Of a stretch of DNA of 35,198 nt, positions 1-6,888 are shown in pieces. The notes beneath the pieces were generated by a model, which saw nothing but the letters and a program-made list of their open reading frames with translations, made no database searches and was not told where the DNA came from. Position 1 is the first letter of the stretch, and each line of letters opens with the position of its first letter. The translations under genes and the position numbers were made by a program. Source of the DNA: Bacteroidota bacterium (GTDB lineage: Bacteria > Bacteroidota > Ignavibacteria > UBA10030 > UBA8401); NCBI GenBank assembly GCA_030679145.1, contig JAUXTU010000003.1:1-35198 (forward strand). Reading direction: 5' to 3'.

Positions 1-974
1 TAAGGGGAAGAATTCACTCCGCGTTTGTATTCAATATTTGCAATTCCTATCCCACCACCAACAGCAATATCTATTAGTCGAGGTAGTTTTGAGTAGAACG
101 GTTTATACTTGCCAATACCATAATACCCTGTAACTTGAAATGATTGTTCGTAAACCGTTGAAGATGAGCTATAATTGTATTGATTGTAAATACTATCATA
201 AGTATAGTTTGAAGTAAATGAATATTCTGAAACGCTCGGTTCACTGCTCCATTGAATTGCTGCACCAACTTCAATATCTGGTTCCACTGAATATGTCAAC
301 TGCATTTTCCGCAACAAATTGAATTCACTCCCCCTGCCAACAAAGCCATAAGAATTATCATGCCCGGTGTTTTTTTTAAATTCTTCAGAAACTCGCGCAT
401 AGACATGTCCTCCTTGGACACTGAAATGGATCTTGCGAAACTTTGATTCATTCGATAATAAATCGTACAATTTCATCCGCGCTGCTCTTTTCTCACTCTC
501 AATTCGATTAAAATCTAGAACAAGATCATTGTTCGAGCCGGCACTAATTAAACCGCCAATCCCACCCCCAACGCCAACACCGAGAGCCGTTGTAAGCATT
601 ACTGCAACCCCCTTTGAAAAATCTTCAGTTAAAAAACCGGACGGTTGCTGATCAGTTTGACCGAAAAAGAGAGTAGCAGCATACGTTCCGGCTAGCGCTC
701 CGGCAAGAAAATAATTCTCTGTTTGATTACGGGGCAGAATGATAACTTTTGAAAGATCACTTATAGGAATTTTTTCAGTTTGTTTTACTGAAGATAATAC
801 AAGGGTATCATCATCTATACCTATTAAGATCTCAGATAAATAACCGCTGAAACCATAGCCGGACTTTGTAAAGACCATGGCGCGATCCATTTTCCGTTCC
901 TGAGACATTAGGTTTTGAGAACAACACATAAAACCAAAGAAAACTATGATTGAGATTTTCTTTTTTATCGACAT
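1..974 (-). CDS. Exported outer-membrane-like protein, partial (3' end outside window)
   Basis: Reading from the ATG at 974 down to base 1, the frame is open for 324 codons with no stop, so the C terminus lies beyond the left edge. Residues 1-25 form a signal peptide (KKK, then IISIIVFF-type hydrophobic core, ending MSQ). Residues about 38-82 are a short beta-rich module (GYGFSGYLSEI..., IPISDLSKVIIL) resembling the Sm-like modules of the three upstream proteins. Two glycine-rich hydrophobic stretches follow (about 89-105 and 121-145). From about residue 183 the pattern of alternating hydrophobic residues with aromatic ends (HFSVQGGHVYARV, LTYSVEPDIEVGAAIQW) looks like an outer-membrane beta-barrel. 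The start lies 15 bases after the stop of the upstream lipoprotein gene, so it is probably the fourth gene of that unit. No family could be named. Confidence 0.75.
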   Translation of the reverse strand, partial: MSIKKKISIIVFFGFMCCSQNLMSQERKMDRAMVFTKSGYGFSGYLSEILIGIDDDTLVLSSVKQTEKIPISDLSKVIILPRNQTENYFLAGALAGTYAATLFFGQTDQQPSGFLTEDFSKGVAVMLTTALGVGVGGGIGGLISAGSNNDLVLDFNRIESEKRAARMKLYDLLSNESKFRKIHFSVQGGHVYARVSEEFKKNTGHDNSYGFVGRGSEFNLLRKMQLTYSVEPDIEVGAAIQWSSEPSVSEYSFTSNYTYDSIYNQYNYSSSSTVYEQSFQVTGYYGIGKYKPFYSKLPRLIDIAVGGGIGIANIEYKRGVNSSP

Positions 975-989
975 AGGTTTTATTACCCA

Positions 990-1394
990 TTAAAAATGCG
1001 GTGGCGAAATCAAAAATGCGATTAAGATTACTCCAAACATAACTGCCGGAATCCCTACTAATATGAGAACTGTGGTGCGACCAGCATCCGTTTCCGTTCT
1101 TTCAATTTTTGCACCGAGAACATTTTCAATATCTACCTCAACAATTTTTTTATCCCATGTATAACCGATAATATATGTTCTGGTTGTTTGACCGCTTACT
1201 TTTTGTGTAAAATGTCCACCTGATTCATCAAAAAGCAGAATAGTCCCGGTATCGAGCGTAATCTCAGAGATCTTGTTTGTTGTCCCTGCTGAAAGTTCAT
1301 CCTGAATAACCGTTTCGCGTACTGTCGAAGTACAGCCTGCAACCCAAAAGGAATACGCTAATAAGGTTCCTATAGCAATTGTTCGATGGATCAT
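990..1394 (-). CDS. Small putative lipoprotein with C-terminal membrane helix
   Basis: A 134-residue protein. The N terminus is hydrophobic and ends in WVAGC, a lipobox with the lipidated cysteine at residue 21. Residues about 45-100 are beta-rich (TLDTGTILLFDE, RTYIIGYTWDKKIVEVDIENVLG) and echo the Sm-like module of its neighbours. Residues 107-130 form one membrane helix, ending PPHF. A lipid anchor plus a C-terminal helix is unusual and would place the middle domain in the periplasm. An AAAGG ribosome site sits 7 bases before the ATG. It is 15 bases from each neighbour, so it is in one transcription unit with them. No function recognised. Confidence 0.72.
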   Translation of the reverse strand: MIHRTIAIGTLLAYSFWVAGCTSTVRETVIQDELSAGTTNKISEITLDTGTILLFDESGGHFTQKVSGQTTRTYIIGYTWDKKIVEVDIENVLGAKIERTETDAGRTTVLILVGIPAVMFGVILIAFLISPPHF

Positions 1395-1409
1395 AGATCA
1401 GCCTTTCAC

Positions 1410-1877
1410 TCAAGGGATCTCAACTTCTACATCCTGAAAAAAACTTTCGTATCCAAGCCATCCACCAATAATACCGAATACTACTCCTATAGCGCTCAAT
1501 GAGGTTGATGTCATTCCCTCAAACGAAAGTGCCGCTGCCCCCACACCAAATCCGGCAACAAAACCGGCGGAGAGGAACACCAATATTCCCTCTCCCAATC
1601 CGGCTTTTAAGGTATAAGAGCGAATAGTTTCCGTTTGGAATATTTCTTCCTTGTCATCGATCTCCAAGGTGAATTGAATACCATTTGCACGAATTAATGT
1701 TCCGGTTTTTGGTTCGCCATCTTTAAAATTCAATGTTACTGTTTTACCGAGAACATCGCGAACAAGTTTTTGAATTCTCAAGTTCTTGCCCGCCTGTGTA
1801 GCAGCGTGTTCCTGCGCGTTCATAACACTTGAACCAATGAAGATAATACAGAGAGCGAGGATTGATAATGTTTTCAT
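1410..1877 (-). CDS. Exported protein with Sm-like module and two membrane segments
   Basis: A 155-residue protein. An in-frame ATG at 1892 would add five residues (MIRWL), but the ATG at 1877 has AAGGTGG directly upstream and begins a clean signal peptide (MKTLSILALCIIFIGSSVMN-AQ), so 1877 is preferred. Residues about 44-90 form a compact beta module (GKTVTLNFKDG, TGTLIRANGIQFTLEI, ETIRSYTL), like an Sm/SH3-type barrel. Glycine/alanine-rich hydrophobic segments follow at about 95-117 and 127-143, with a short acidic tail. Same order of parts (signal, beta module, Gly-rich membrane segment) as the next two genes, suggesting a related set of envelope proteins. Family and role unknown. Confidence 0.7.
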   Translation of the reverse strand: MKTLSILALCIIFIGSSVMNAQEHAATQAGKNLRIQKLVRDVLGKTVTLNFKDGEPKTGTLIRANGIQFTLEIDDKEEIFQTETIRSYTLKAGLGEGILVFLSAGFVAGFGVGAAALSFEGMTSTSLSAIGVVFGIIGGWLGYESFFQDVEVEIP

Positions 1878-1880
1878 AAG

Positions 1881-1887
1881 CCACCTT
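1881..1887 (-). promoter_or_regulatory. Ribosome binding site fixing the 1877 start
   Basis: On the minus strand AAGGTGG lies three bases before the ATG at 1877. The upstream in-frame ATG at 1892 has no such sequence, so this site decides the start. Confidence 0.55.
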
Positions 1888-1907
1888 ATCATCAGAATAT
1901 TTTCTTT

Positions 1908-3530
1908 TTAGAATTCAATTATTCTCCAGAAGAGTGCTACATACGGATGCTGGAAATGAATTCCGATACGTAAACTTTCGTTCACTGCATACAGAAGGCC
2001 AAAATCAAAATCGACCGTACGTTCTTCTCCATCAATTCCGTCTAAGATGAATGGCGTTTCTGTAAAGTAATCTTTCAGCACTTGACTTATTTCGCGATAT
2101 CGGTAACCATTATCTGCCCATATATTGGCAGCAAGTTTCAGATCTTTCATTAAATCGTATTCAAACGCAGCCCAAAAACGGAACGGCACTTTTCCAAGTG
2201 CGTCGTTTGACCATTTATAGCCTTTTGCTAAAATATCATCCCTATAGAACGGCAGTGTACTTGTTCGGAATCCGAGATGATATCCCATTTCGCCTCGTCC
2301 TGTTTCAAGAGTCCACCGATGCGAAAGAACGGCATAAAATTCGGCATAGAACGTATTTTTATATGATTTAGAAAGAGTTTGTGAAATTTCAAATGGTGTT
2401 ATTTTTTCCGGTCCGATTGGTAGTTCTTTATACTCATTTATCGGAAGGCCGGTTTTTACTTCTTTGATGTATCGTGCATATTTAGAAATTACCGATGTCA
2501 TGTCGTGATGGCTGTACATATCCATACCTACTGCTGCAGCGATCCTATTTGTTGCTGTTCGTTGACTGTAGAATTGAAATATCGGTTGTAAATTCAAGTC
2601 GCCGGAAAAATTATTTCCGAATGATGTACGGACCATAAATTTATCGGTGAAACCGTATCCGATTGAAAGTGCACTGATGTACAACGAATTCGGTTCAAGT
2701 GGGAATGCCGTCGGGTCGAAAAAGATATCGGTTAACACAACGTTGCCGCGGTAGAATGTTTTCTTTTCTTCCGCCCATGGAACAAGTTTGCCTCCGTGAT
2801 ACCGATTCATGTTTTGAATATCTCTCTTGTCCACGATAACATCTCCGTATTTAGAACGAATCGTGATATCCTCAATAGTTTCTTTCAACACCGGACCAAC
2901 ATAGCGGCTGCCATCGCGTTTCGTAATCTCTGCCGTTTCTTCTAAAATATCCTTTGCCGGAATCTTTAACATACCATCGGCAGTTTCAATATTACAAATT
3001 CCGCTGTCTATACTTGCTATCGATCCTTGAATGATATTCCCATCAACGAGATGAAATCGTTTTGACATTCCTATTTCAAGATATTCGGCAATAAGCAATG
3101 GTGCTTGAACTTCCTGTATAGGTTTCTGCTGTGCCGGGGGGCTGTTTTGTTGTTGCGTTTGCACAGATGGTTGAGCAGGAGAACTAATCGGTGTTATAGT
3201 AGTCTGCGGTGGTGCAGAACTGTTTTGTTGTTGTGTTTGCACGGGTGGATTAACCGGCACTACAGTCTGTTTCACATCCGACGGCGAAGGAGGCGTGCTG
3301 CTCTGAAACATTGATATAAGTGCAGCAGCATTCTTTTTCGTCAAATTATTCAGAGGCATACCCATTGTTTGAACAATATAATCGTTTAACGTCGTCATCG
3401 TAAATCCTTTTTCAACCGCCAGCGAACGAATTGCTTCAGCTTGAGTCGGCAAAATTCGCTCTTCTTGAGAAAAGATGACATTACATCCGATCACCAGTAA
3501 TAACAAAATTAATGAAATAATACTTTTCAT
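1908..3530 (-). CDS. Outer-membrane protein: helical region, Q/P linker, two Sm-like modules, beta-barrel
   Basis: A 540-residue exported protein with a strong ribosome site (AAGGAGG, 5 bases before the ATG). Parts in order: signal peptide 1-22 (ends IFSQ; a possible lipobox VIGC lies inside it); short helical region about 28-77 (QAEAIRSLAVEKGFTMTTL..., NAAALISMFQ); low-complexity Gln/Pro/Ser linker about 78-138 containing a duplicated VQTQQQNS; two tandem beta modules about 152-198 and 200-245 (DGNIIQGSIASIDSG..., KRDGSRYVGPVLKETIEDI); and a beta-barrel-like region about 258-540 ending FWRIIEF, with the C-terminal aromatic residue typical of outer-membrane barrels. Its promoter region carries the palindrome/box module at 3577-3624. 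First gene of a four-gene envelope unit. The family is not named; a role as an envelope stress or surface structure protein is only inference. Confidence 0.78.
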   Translation of the reverse strand: MKSIISLILLLLVIGCNVIFSQEERILPTQAEAIRSLAVEKGFTMTTLNDYIVQTMGMPLNNLTKKNAAALISMFQSSTPPSPSDVKQTVVPVNPPVQTQQQNSSAPPQTTITPISSPAQPSVQTQQQNSPPAQQKPIQEVQAPLLIAEYLEIGMSKRFHLVDGNIIQGSIASIDSGICNIETADGMLKIPAKDILEETAEITKRDGSRYVGPVLKETIEDITIRSKYGDVIVDKRDIQNMNRYHGGKLVPWAEEKKTFYRGNVVLTDIFFDPTAFPLEPNSLYISALSIGYGFTDKFMVRTSFGNNFSGDLNLQPIFQFYSQRTATNRIAAAVGMDMYSHHDMTSVISKYARYIKEVKTGLPINEYKELPIGPEKITPFEISQTLSKSYKNTFYAEFYAVLSHRWTLETGRGEMGYHLGFRTSTLPFYRDDILAKGYKWSNDALGKVPFRFWAAFEYDLMKDLKLAANIWADNGYRYREISQVLKDYFTETPFILDGIDGEERTVDFDFGLLYAVNESLRIGIHFQHPYVALFWRIIEF

Positions 3531-3576
3531 ACATGCCTCCTTGGTTAATTAAGCGCGTCTATGGTTCTTTTCGTTT

Positions 3577-3624
3577 CAACTTACTCGTTTAAAAGATACA
3601 ATACAATGACATACTTATGTCATT
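3577..3624 (-). promoter_or_regulatory. Palindromic operator plus promoter box upstream of the 3530 gene
   Basis: Plus-strand bases 3605-3624 read AATGACATACTTATGTCATT, a perfect 9-bp inverted repeat with a 2-base centre. On the minus strand exactly 16 bases follow, then ACGAGTAAGTTG (3588-3577), about 46 bases before the start codon. The same arrangement with the same spacing recurs at 5669-5716. TAAGTTG resembles the Bacteroidota -7 box (TAnnTTTG); if so, the palindrome centre is near -44, a usual position for an activator. The NarL-type regulator encoded next door is the likely binder (inference). Confidence 0.7.
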
Positions 3625-3645
3625 TTTGATATTTACTTTTCTGAA

Positions 3646-4275
3646 TTATAGTATAGTGTGTTTTAACGCTTTTGCGACAGCTTGAGACTTTGAATGAACA
3701 TGAAGTTTCTCATAGACATGCCGGATATGGTTCCGAACTGTATCGAGACTGATGAACAGTTTCTCCGCGATCATGTTGTAGTTCAATCCTTCGATGAGTT
3801 GATCGAGAATTTCCTTCTCTCTCGGTGTAAGCGAATAATTTTCTTTTTCCGGTGGGATCTGTTTTTTAAACATTTCAACGACTTGGCGTGCAATCATTGG
3901 TGTCATCGGCATACCTCCCGCAACAGCTTCTTCAATAGCAAGGAGTAATTTGGGCGGCGGAGTTTTTTTGAGAATGTAACCATTGGCACCCGCAACAATG
4001 GCATCGAAAATATTCTTATCATCATAAAAAACTGTCAGCATGATTACTTGTGTATCAGGATATTTTCGTTTGACAAGGCGCGCACCTTCGATCCCGGATT
4101 TTCCAGGAAGTCCGATGTCCATCAGTACAACATCGACCAAGGGAAGTTTCTTCATCGCTTCTTCTACTGAATCGTACTGACCGGAACAGAGAAATCCTTT
4201 CGTGTTCTGAAGGATGTTAAACAGTCCCTCACGGAAATCATTGTTGTCTTCTACTATAGCAACTCGAATAATCAT
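3646..4275 (-). CDS. NarL/FixJ-family response regulator
   Basis: 209 residues, the usual length of the family. The receiver domain occupies about 1-122: acidic pocket E9/D10, phosphoacceptor D53 (in LMDIGLPG), T81 (MLT) and K103/K104 (YILKK). A LuxR-type helix-turn-helix lies at about 147-207, with LTPREKEILDQL and the recognition helix around TVRNHIRHVYEKL. Its partner is almost certainly the DesK/NarX-like histidine kinase at 5707-6879, separated only by one outer-membrane protein gene. It lies 35 bases after that gene and is probably cotranscribed with it, so it may control its own synthesis through the palindrome at 5697. No obvious ribosome site before the ATG; the start is kept because it begins the receiver fold directly. 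Confidence 0.93.
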   Translation of the reverse strand: MIIRVAIVEDNNDFREGLFNILQNTKGFLCSGQYDSVEEAMKKLPLVDVVLMDIGLPGKSGIEGARLVKRKYPDTQVIMLTVFYDDKNIFDAIVAGANGYILKKTPPPKLLLAIEEAVAGGMPMTPMIARQVVEMFKKQIPPEKENYSLTPREKEILDQLIEGLNYNMIAEKLFISLDTVRNHIRHVYEKLHVHSKSQAVAKALKHTIL

Positions 4276-4310
4276 AAATTAATATTATCAATGTTATCAA
4301 GGGAATCGTA

Positions 4311-5612
4311 TTAACGACCAAACGATATTCCAAATGTTATACCAATGCTGCTGCCCACGAACGGATATGGCGCCCCACCAAACCGCGGTTTTGTTGGATC
4401 ACCACCGCTGGTTTCTGTATAACTTTTATCTTCTTCATATTCAACAATTTTATCTCTTTCAGTAAGTGTGCTTAATTGATCGGCACCGTCAATGGTATAT
4501 TTGGTGATTTCACTTCGCGTAATAAAAAATGAGACAAGCGTTGCTTTTGCTTGTATGAAAAATGTTACGTCCGGATTTATTGGAACATCAAATCCAAGAT
4601 AACCAACGTATGCTACCGGAATATTATTTGTTAATTTCATTTCTCGTTCAGCCGTTGACGCAGGACCGAATTGGGAAGCATTATTTGTTTGTTTCAGACC
4701 AATTGTCAGATTAGACTGAACTATAAACCCAGCACCTACACCGGCATACGGTTGTACATTTCCAATATCCGTTTTTAAGTGAAGCCCTGTCAATAACGGA
4801 ATAGTACTAAAATTTAATGTTTGGTCTGTTGTGCTAGAATATGAACTAGGCGGATTTGGCGGAAACGAGGAACTACTTGTATAACTTGATTTTGCAGTTG
4901 CACTTCCCCATGAATATCCCGTTTGTAAAAAAATGCCGGCTTGGTCAGTTAAATAATATATGAAATCTGCTTCGAACCGAATTCCTTCTCCGGCGGAAAT
5001 ATAAATGTCCTTCACATTATCATGCGATGTTGAATAACCTGTTCCATTATTAGATGATGTATAATCTTCACTCGTTATGGGAAGACCCTCTTTCGCAAAT
5101 CCATATCCCCCTGATATTCTAATCTCAAAGGAAGAACTTTTCAATGGACCATCAAGAATTGATGGAGGTCCCGCGGGTAGTGTTGTACTTTCAAGGATTC
5201 GTGTGGGAGGGGGATTCCATGATATCTCTGAACCTCCAACAATTTGGATCTTTGCTGGATCTTGTCCCATTACATAATTCCCCGCACCAAGCTCTTCATA
5301 ATGATTGATTTTTTCGGCAAGCATGAACAATGTCACTGTAGAATAATCCACTCTTGTAAACGAGATCTGACCATCATCACCGGTAATTTCAACTTTTGCG
5401 AAATATGTACTATCCGGCATGACATAGAAGGTTGCACTGACAAAATTTTTAATTGCCGGAAGAATATGATATTGTTCTCTTTCAGATTGATCGATTGATT
5501 CCCCTATAATATTGCTGATGATTATCTTACGAGAATCATTTTGTGCGTTTAGAGTAACAGCAAAAAGAATAAACAGGGAGAAAAAAATGGGGAATGGATG
5601 AAACGTTTTCAT
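4311..5612 (-). CDS. Outer-membrane beta-barrel protein
   Basis: 433 residues. Signal peptide 1-23 (MKTFHPFPIFFSLFILFAVT, ending LNAQ). Residues about 25-135 are a soluble domain (SATFYVMPDSTYFAKVEI, YSTVTLFMLAEKI) perhaps related to the small beta modules of the neighbouring envelope proteins. From about 160 to the end are alternating amphipathic strands separated by Ser/Thr/Asn-rich loops (FEIRISGGYGFA, GIFLQTGYSWGSA, PYAGVGAGFIVQS, SIGITFGISFG), as in OmpA/opacity-type barrels. A purine-rich GGAAGGG lies before the ATG. It sits between the histidine kinase and response regulator genes and has the palindromic control module at 5669-5716, so it is probably both a target and a companion of that system. 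Confidence 0.78.
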   Translation of the reverse strand: MKTFHPFPIFFSLFILFAVTLNAQNDSRKIIISNIIGESIDQSEREQYHILPAIKNFVSATFYVMPDSTYFAKVEITGDDGQISFTRVDYSTVTLFMLAEKINHYEELGAGNYVMGQDPAKIQIVGGSEISWNPPPTRILESTTLPAGPPSILDGPLKSSSFEIRISGGYGFAKEGLPITSEDYTSSNNGTGYSTSHDNVKDIYISAGEGIRFEADFIYYLTDQAGIFLQTGYSWGSATAKSSYTSSSSFPPNPPSSYSSTTDQTLNFSTIPLLTGLHLKTDIGNVQPYAGVGAGFIVQSNLTIGLKQTNNASQFGPASTAEREMKLTNNIPVAYVGYLGFDVPINPDVTFFIQAKATLVSFFITRSEITKYTIDGADQLSTLTERDKIVEYEEDKSYTETSGGDPTKPRFGGAPYPFVGSSIGITFGISFGR

Positions 5613-5668
5613 AACTGCCCTTCCGGTTGATGAACAGTAAAGTGTTTTGCGTAACGTGAGTTACGATA

Positions 5669-5716
5669 CAACTTATTCGTATAAAAAAAGAGATGCAATG
5701 ACACATTTATGTCATT
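5669..5716 (-). promoter_or_regulatory. Palindromic operator plus promoter box upstream of the 5612 gene
   Basis: Bases 5697-5716 read AATGACACATTTATGTCATT, the same 20-bp palindrome as at 3605-3624 with one mismatched pair. On the minus strand exactly 16 bases follow, then ACGAATAAGTTG (5680-5669). The TAA stop of the histidine kinase gene (5707-5709) lies inside the palindrome. The spacer sequences differ between the two copies while the two boxes are kept, which argues for selection rather than simple duplication. Confidence 0.72.
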
Positions 5717-6879
5717 TTCTTTGTGAGTTTCACTGTGGTTCCCTTTTCTATGTCAGAGTCAATCGTAAATTTGGCTTGAATCTCATTTGCACGCTTCTTC
5801 ATATTTCTTAATCCATGACCGCCCACTATTCTATTGCCAATCAGTCCGCTTTCAACGAAAAATCCGATACCATCATCTGCTATTGTCATTTCAAACAGAC
5901 CATTATTTATGGTAATAGAGATTCGTACAGTTTGAGCCTGAGAATGGTTAAGTACATTATTCAATGCTTCTTTGAAAATGAGAAATATATTCCGACGCAC
6001 ATCAACTGTCAATTCCCTTTCTGTACTACGATCCGGAATCTGAATATGATGACGAATCTCTTTTGCATTGCAGAGATCGATCGCAAGATTTTTTAAACGG
6101 TAAAGTAATTCAGTTAAAGAATCATGTTCCGGCGCGATTGACCAGACGATATCCCCCATTGCATCAACTGCCTCAAGAGAAAGAGAGCTCATTTTTTCAA
6201 TTGTCTCCAATACTTCACGAGGTATGTGCCCAAGCTGCCGTTTCAAACTTTCAGCGTAGAATGCAATACTGCTTAATGAAGATGCCACGTCGTCATGCAG
6301 GTCTCGCGCAATGTGCACCTGCATCATTCGTCTTTCTTCATCGAGCCGAGCATTTTCAACTACCTGCGCCATATTAATTGCAATAATAGCCAATAACCGT
6401 TGATCATCAGCAGTGAATATTCGTTCTTCAGAATTATAAATGGTGAGAACCCCTGTTAGATTCCCTTTGATCATCATCGGTGCACACAATAACGATTTAA
6501 CCGGTTCATCCCACCGGATGCGTTTGAAGTGAGGATTATTGTGCGGATCATTTAACAACAGCGGCTTTTTATTAAGAAGCATCCATCCTAACAATCCTTC
6601 ATTGAAATGGAATTCTTTTTTTTCGGTTGATGTTACGGCAATTCGAACAAGTGTTTTTGAAGGATCATCTTTGTTTTCATTAACAAGAGAAATAACCCCT
6701 TGTGCAGCATGAAATGCGGTCAACGCACGAAGAACTATCGTTTTCAAAATCTTATTTAGATCCGATGTGCCGGCGACCGCGCTGGCAAAATCGCTCAGGA
6801 TTGATAACTCTTCAACTGTGCGTTTCAGAGCTTCATTTTCTTCTACGATTCCTTTCCGATGTTTTTCTTGTTTGTTCAC
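5707..6879 (-). CDS. GAF-domain sensor histidine kinase (DesK/NarX-type, cytoplasmic)
   Basis: 390 residues, starting with GTG at 6879, which has AAGGA five bases upstream; no ATG fits. A short coiled coil (about 8-30) leads into a GAF domain (about 28-176). The HisKA_3 dimerisation region holds the phosphorylatable H195 in IARDLHDDVASSLSSIA. The HATPase domain has the N box at FKEALNNVLNH (about 302-312), the G1 box DDGIG (335-339) and the G2 box GGHGLRNM (353-360). No membrane helix is seen, so the signal is probably cytoplasmic, or relayed. It follows kinase A by only 9 bases and is likely cotranslated with it, which suggests that Ser/Thr kinase A and this two-component system work together (inference). 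Its last codons overlap the palindromic operator of the next gene. Confidence 0.92.
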   Translation of the reverse strand: MNKQEKHRKGIVEENEALKRTVEELSILSDFASAVAGTSDLNKILKTIVLRALTAFHAAQGVISLVNENKDDPSKTLVRIAVTSTEKKEFHFNEGLLGWMLLNKKPLLLNDPHNNPHFKRIRWDEPVKSLLCAPMMIKGNLTGVLTIYNSEERIFTADDQRLLAIIAINMAQVVENARLDEERRMMQVHIARDLHDDVASSLSSIAFYAESLKRQLGHIPREVLETIEKMSSLSLEAVDAMGDIVWSIAPEHDSLTELLYRLKNLAIDLCNAKEIRHHIQIPDRSTERELTVDVRRNIFLIFKEALNNVLNHSQAQTVRISITINNGLFEMTIADDGIGFFVESGLIGNRIVGGHGLRNMKKRANEIQAKFTIDSDIEKGTTVKLTKKMT

Positions 6880-6888
6880 ACCATTCCT

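Noticed and set aside
1494-1517. Partial match to the 20-bp palindrome (AATGA...TGTCATT) near 1500
   Set aside because: Inside a coding region, wrong length, and without the 16-base spacer and ACGARTAAGTTG box.
3105-3314. Short direct repeats near 3140-3250 considered as a repeat array, and an arginine-rich plus-strand frame
   Set aside because: They are the codons of the duplicated VQTQQQNS in the Gln/Pro linker of the 540-residue protein, a protein-level repeat.
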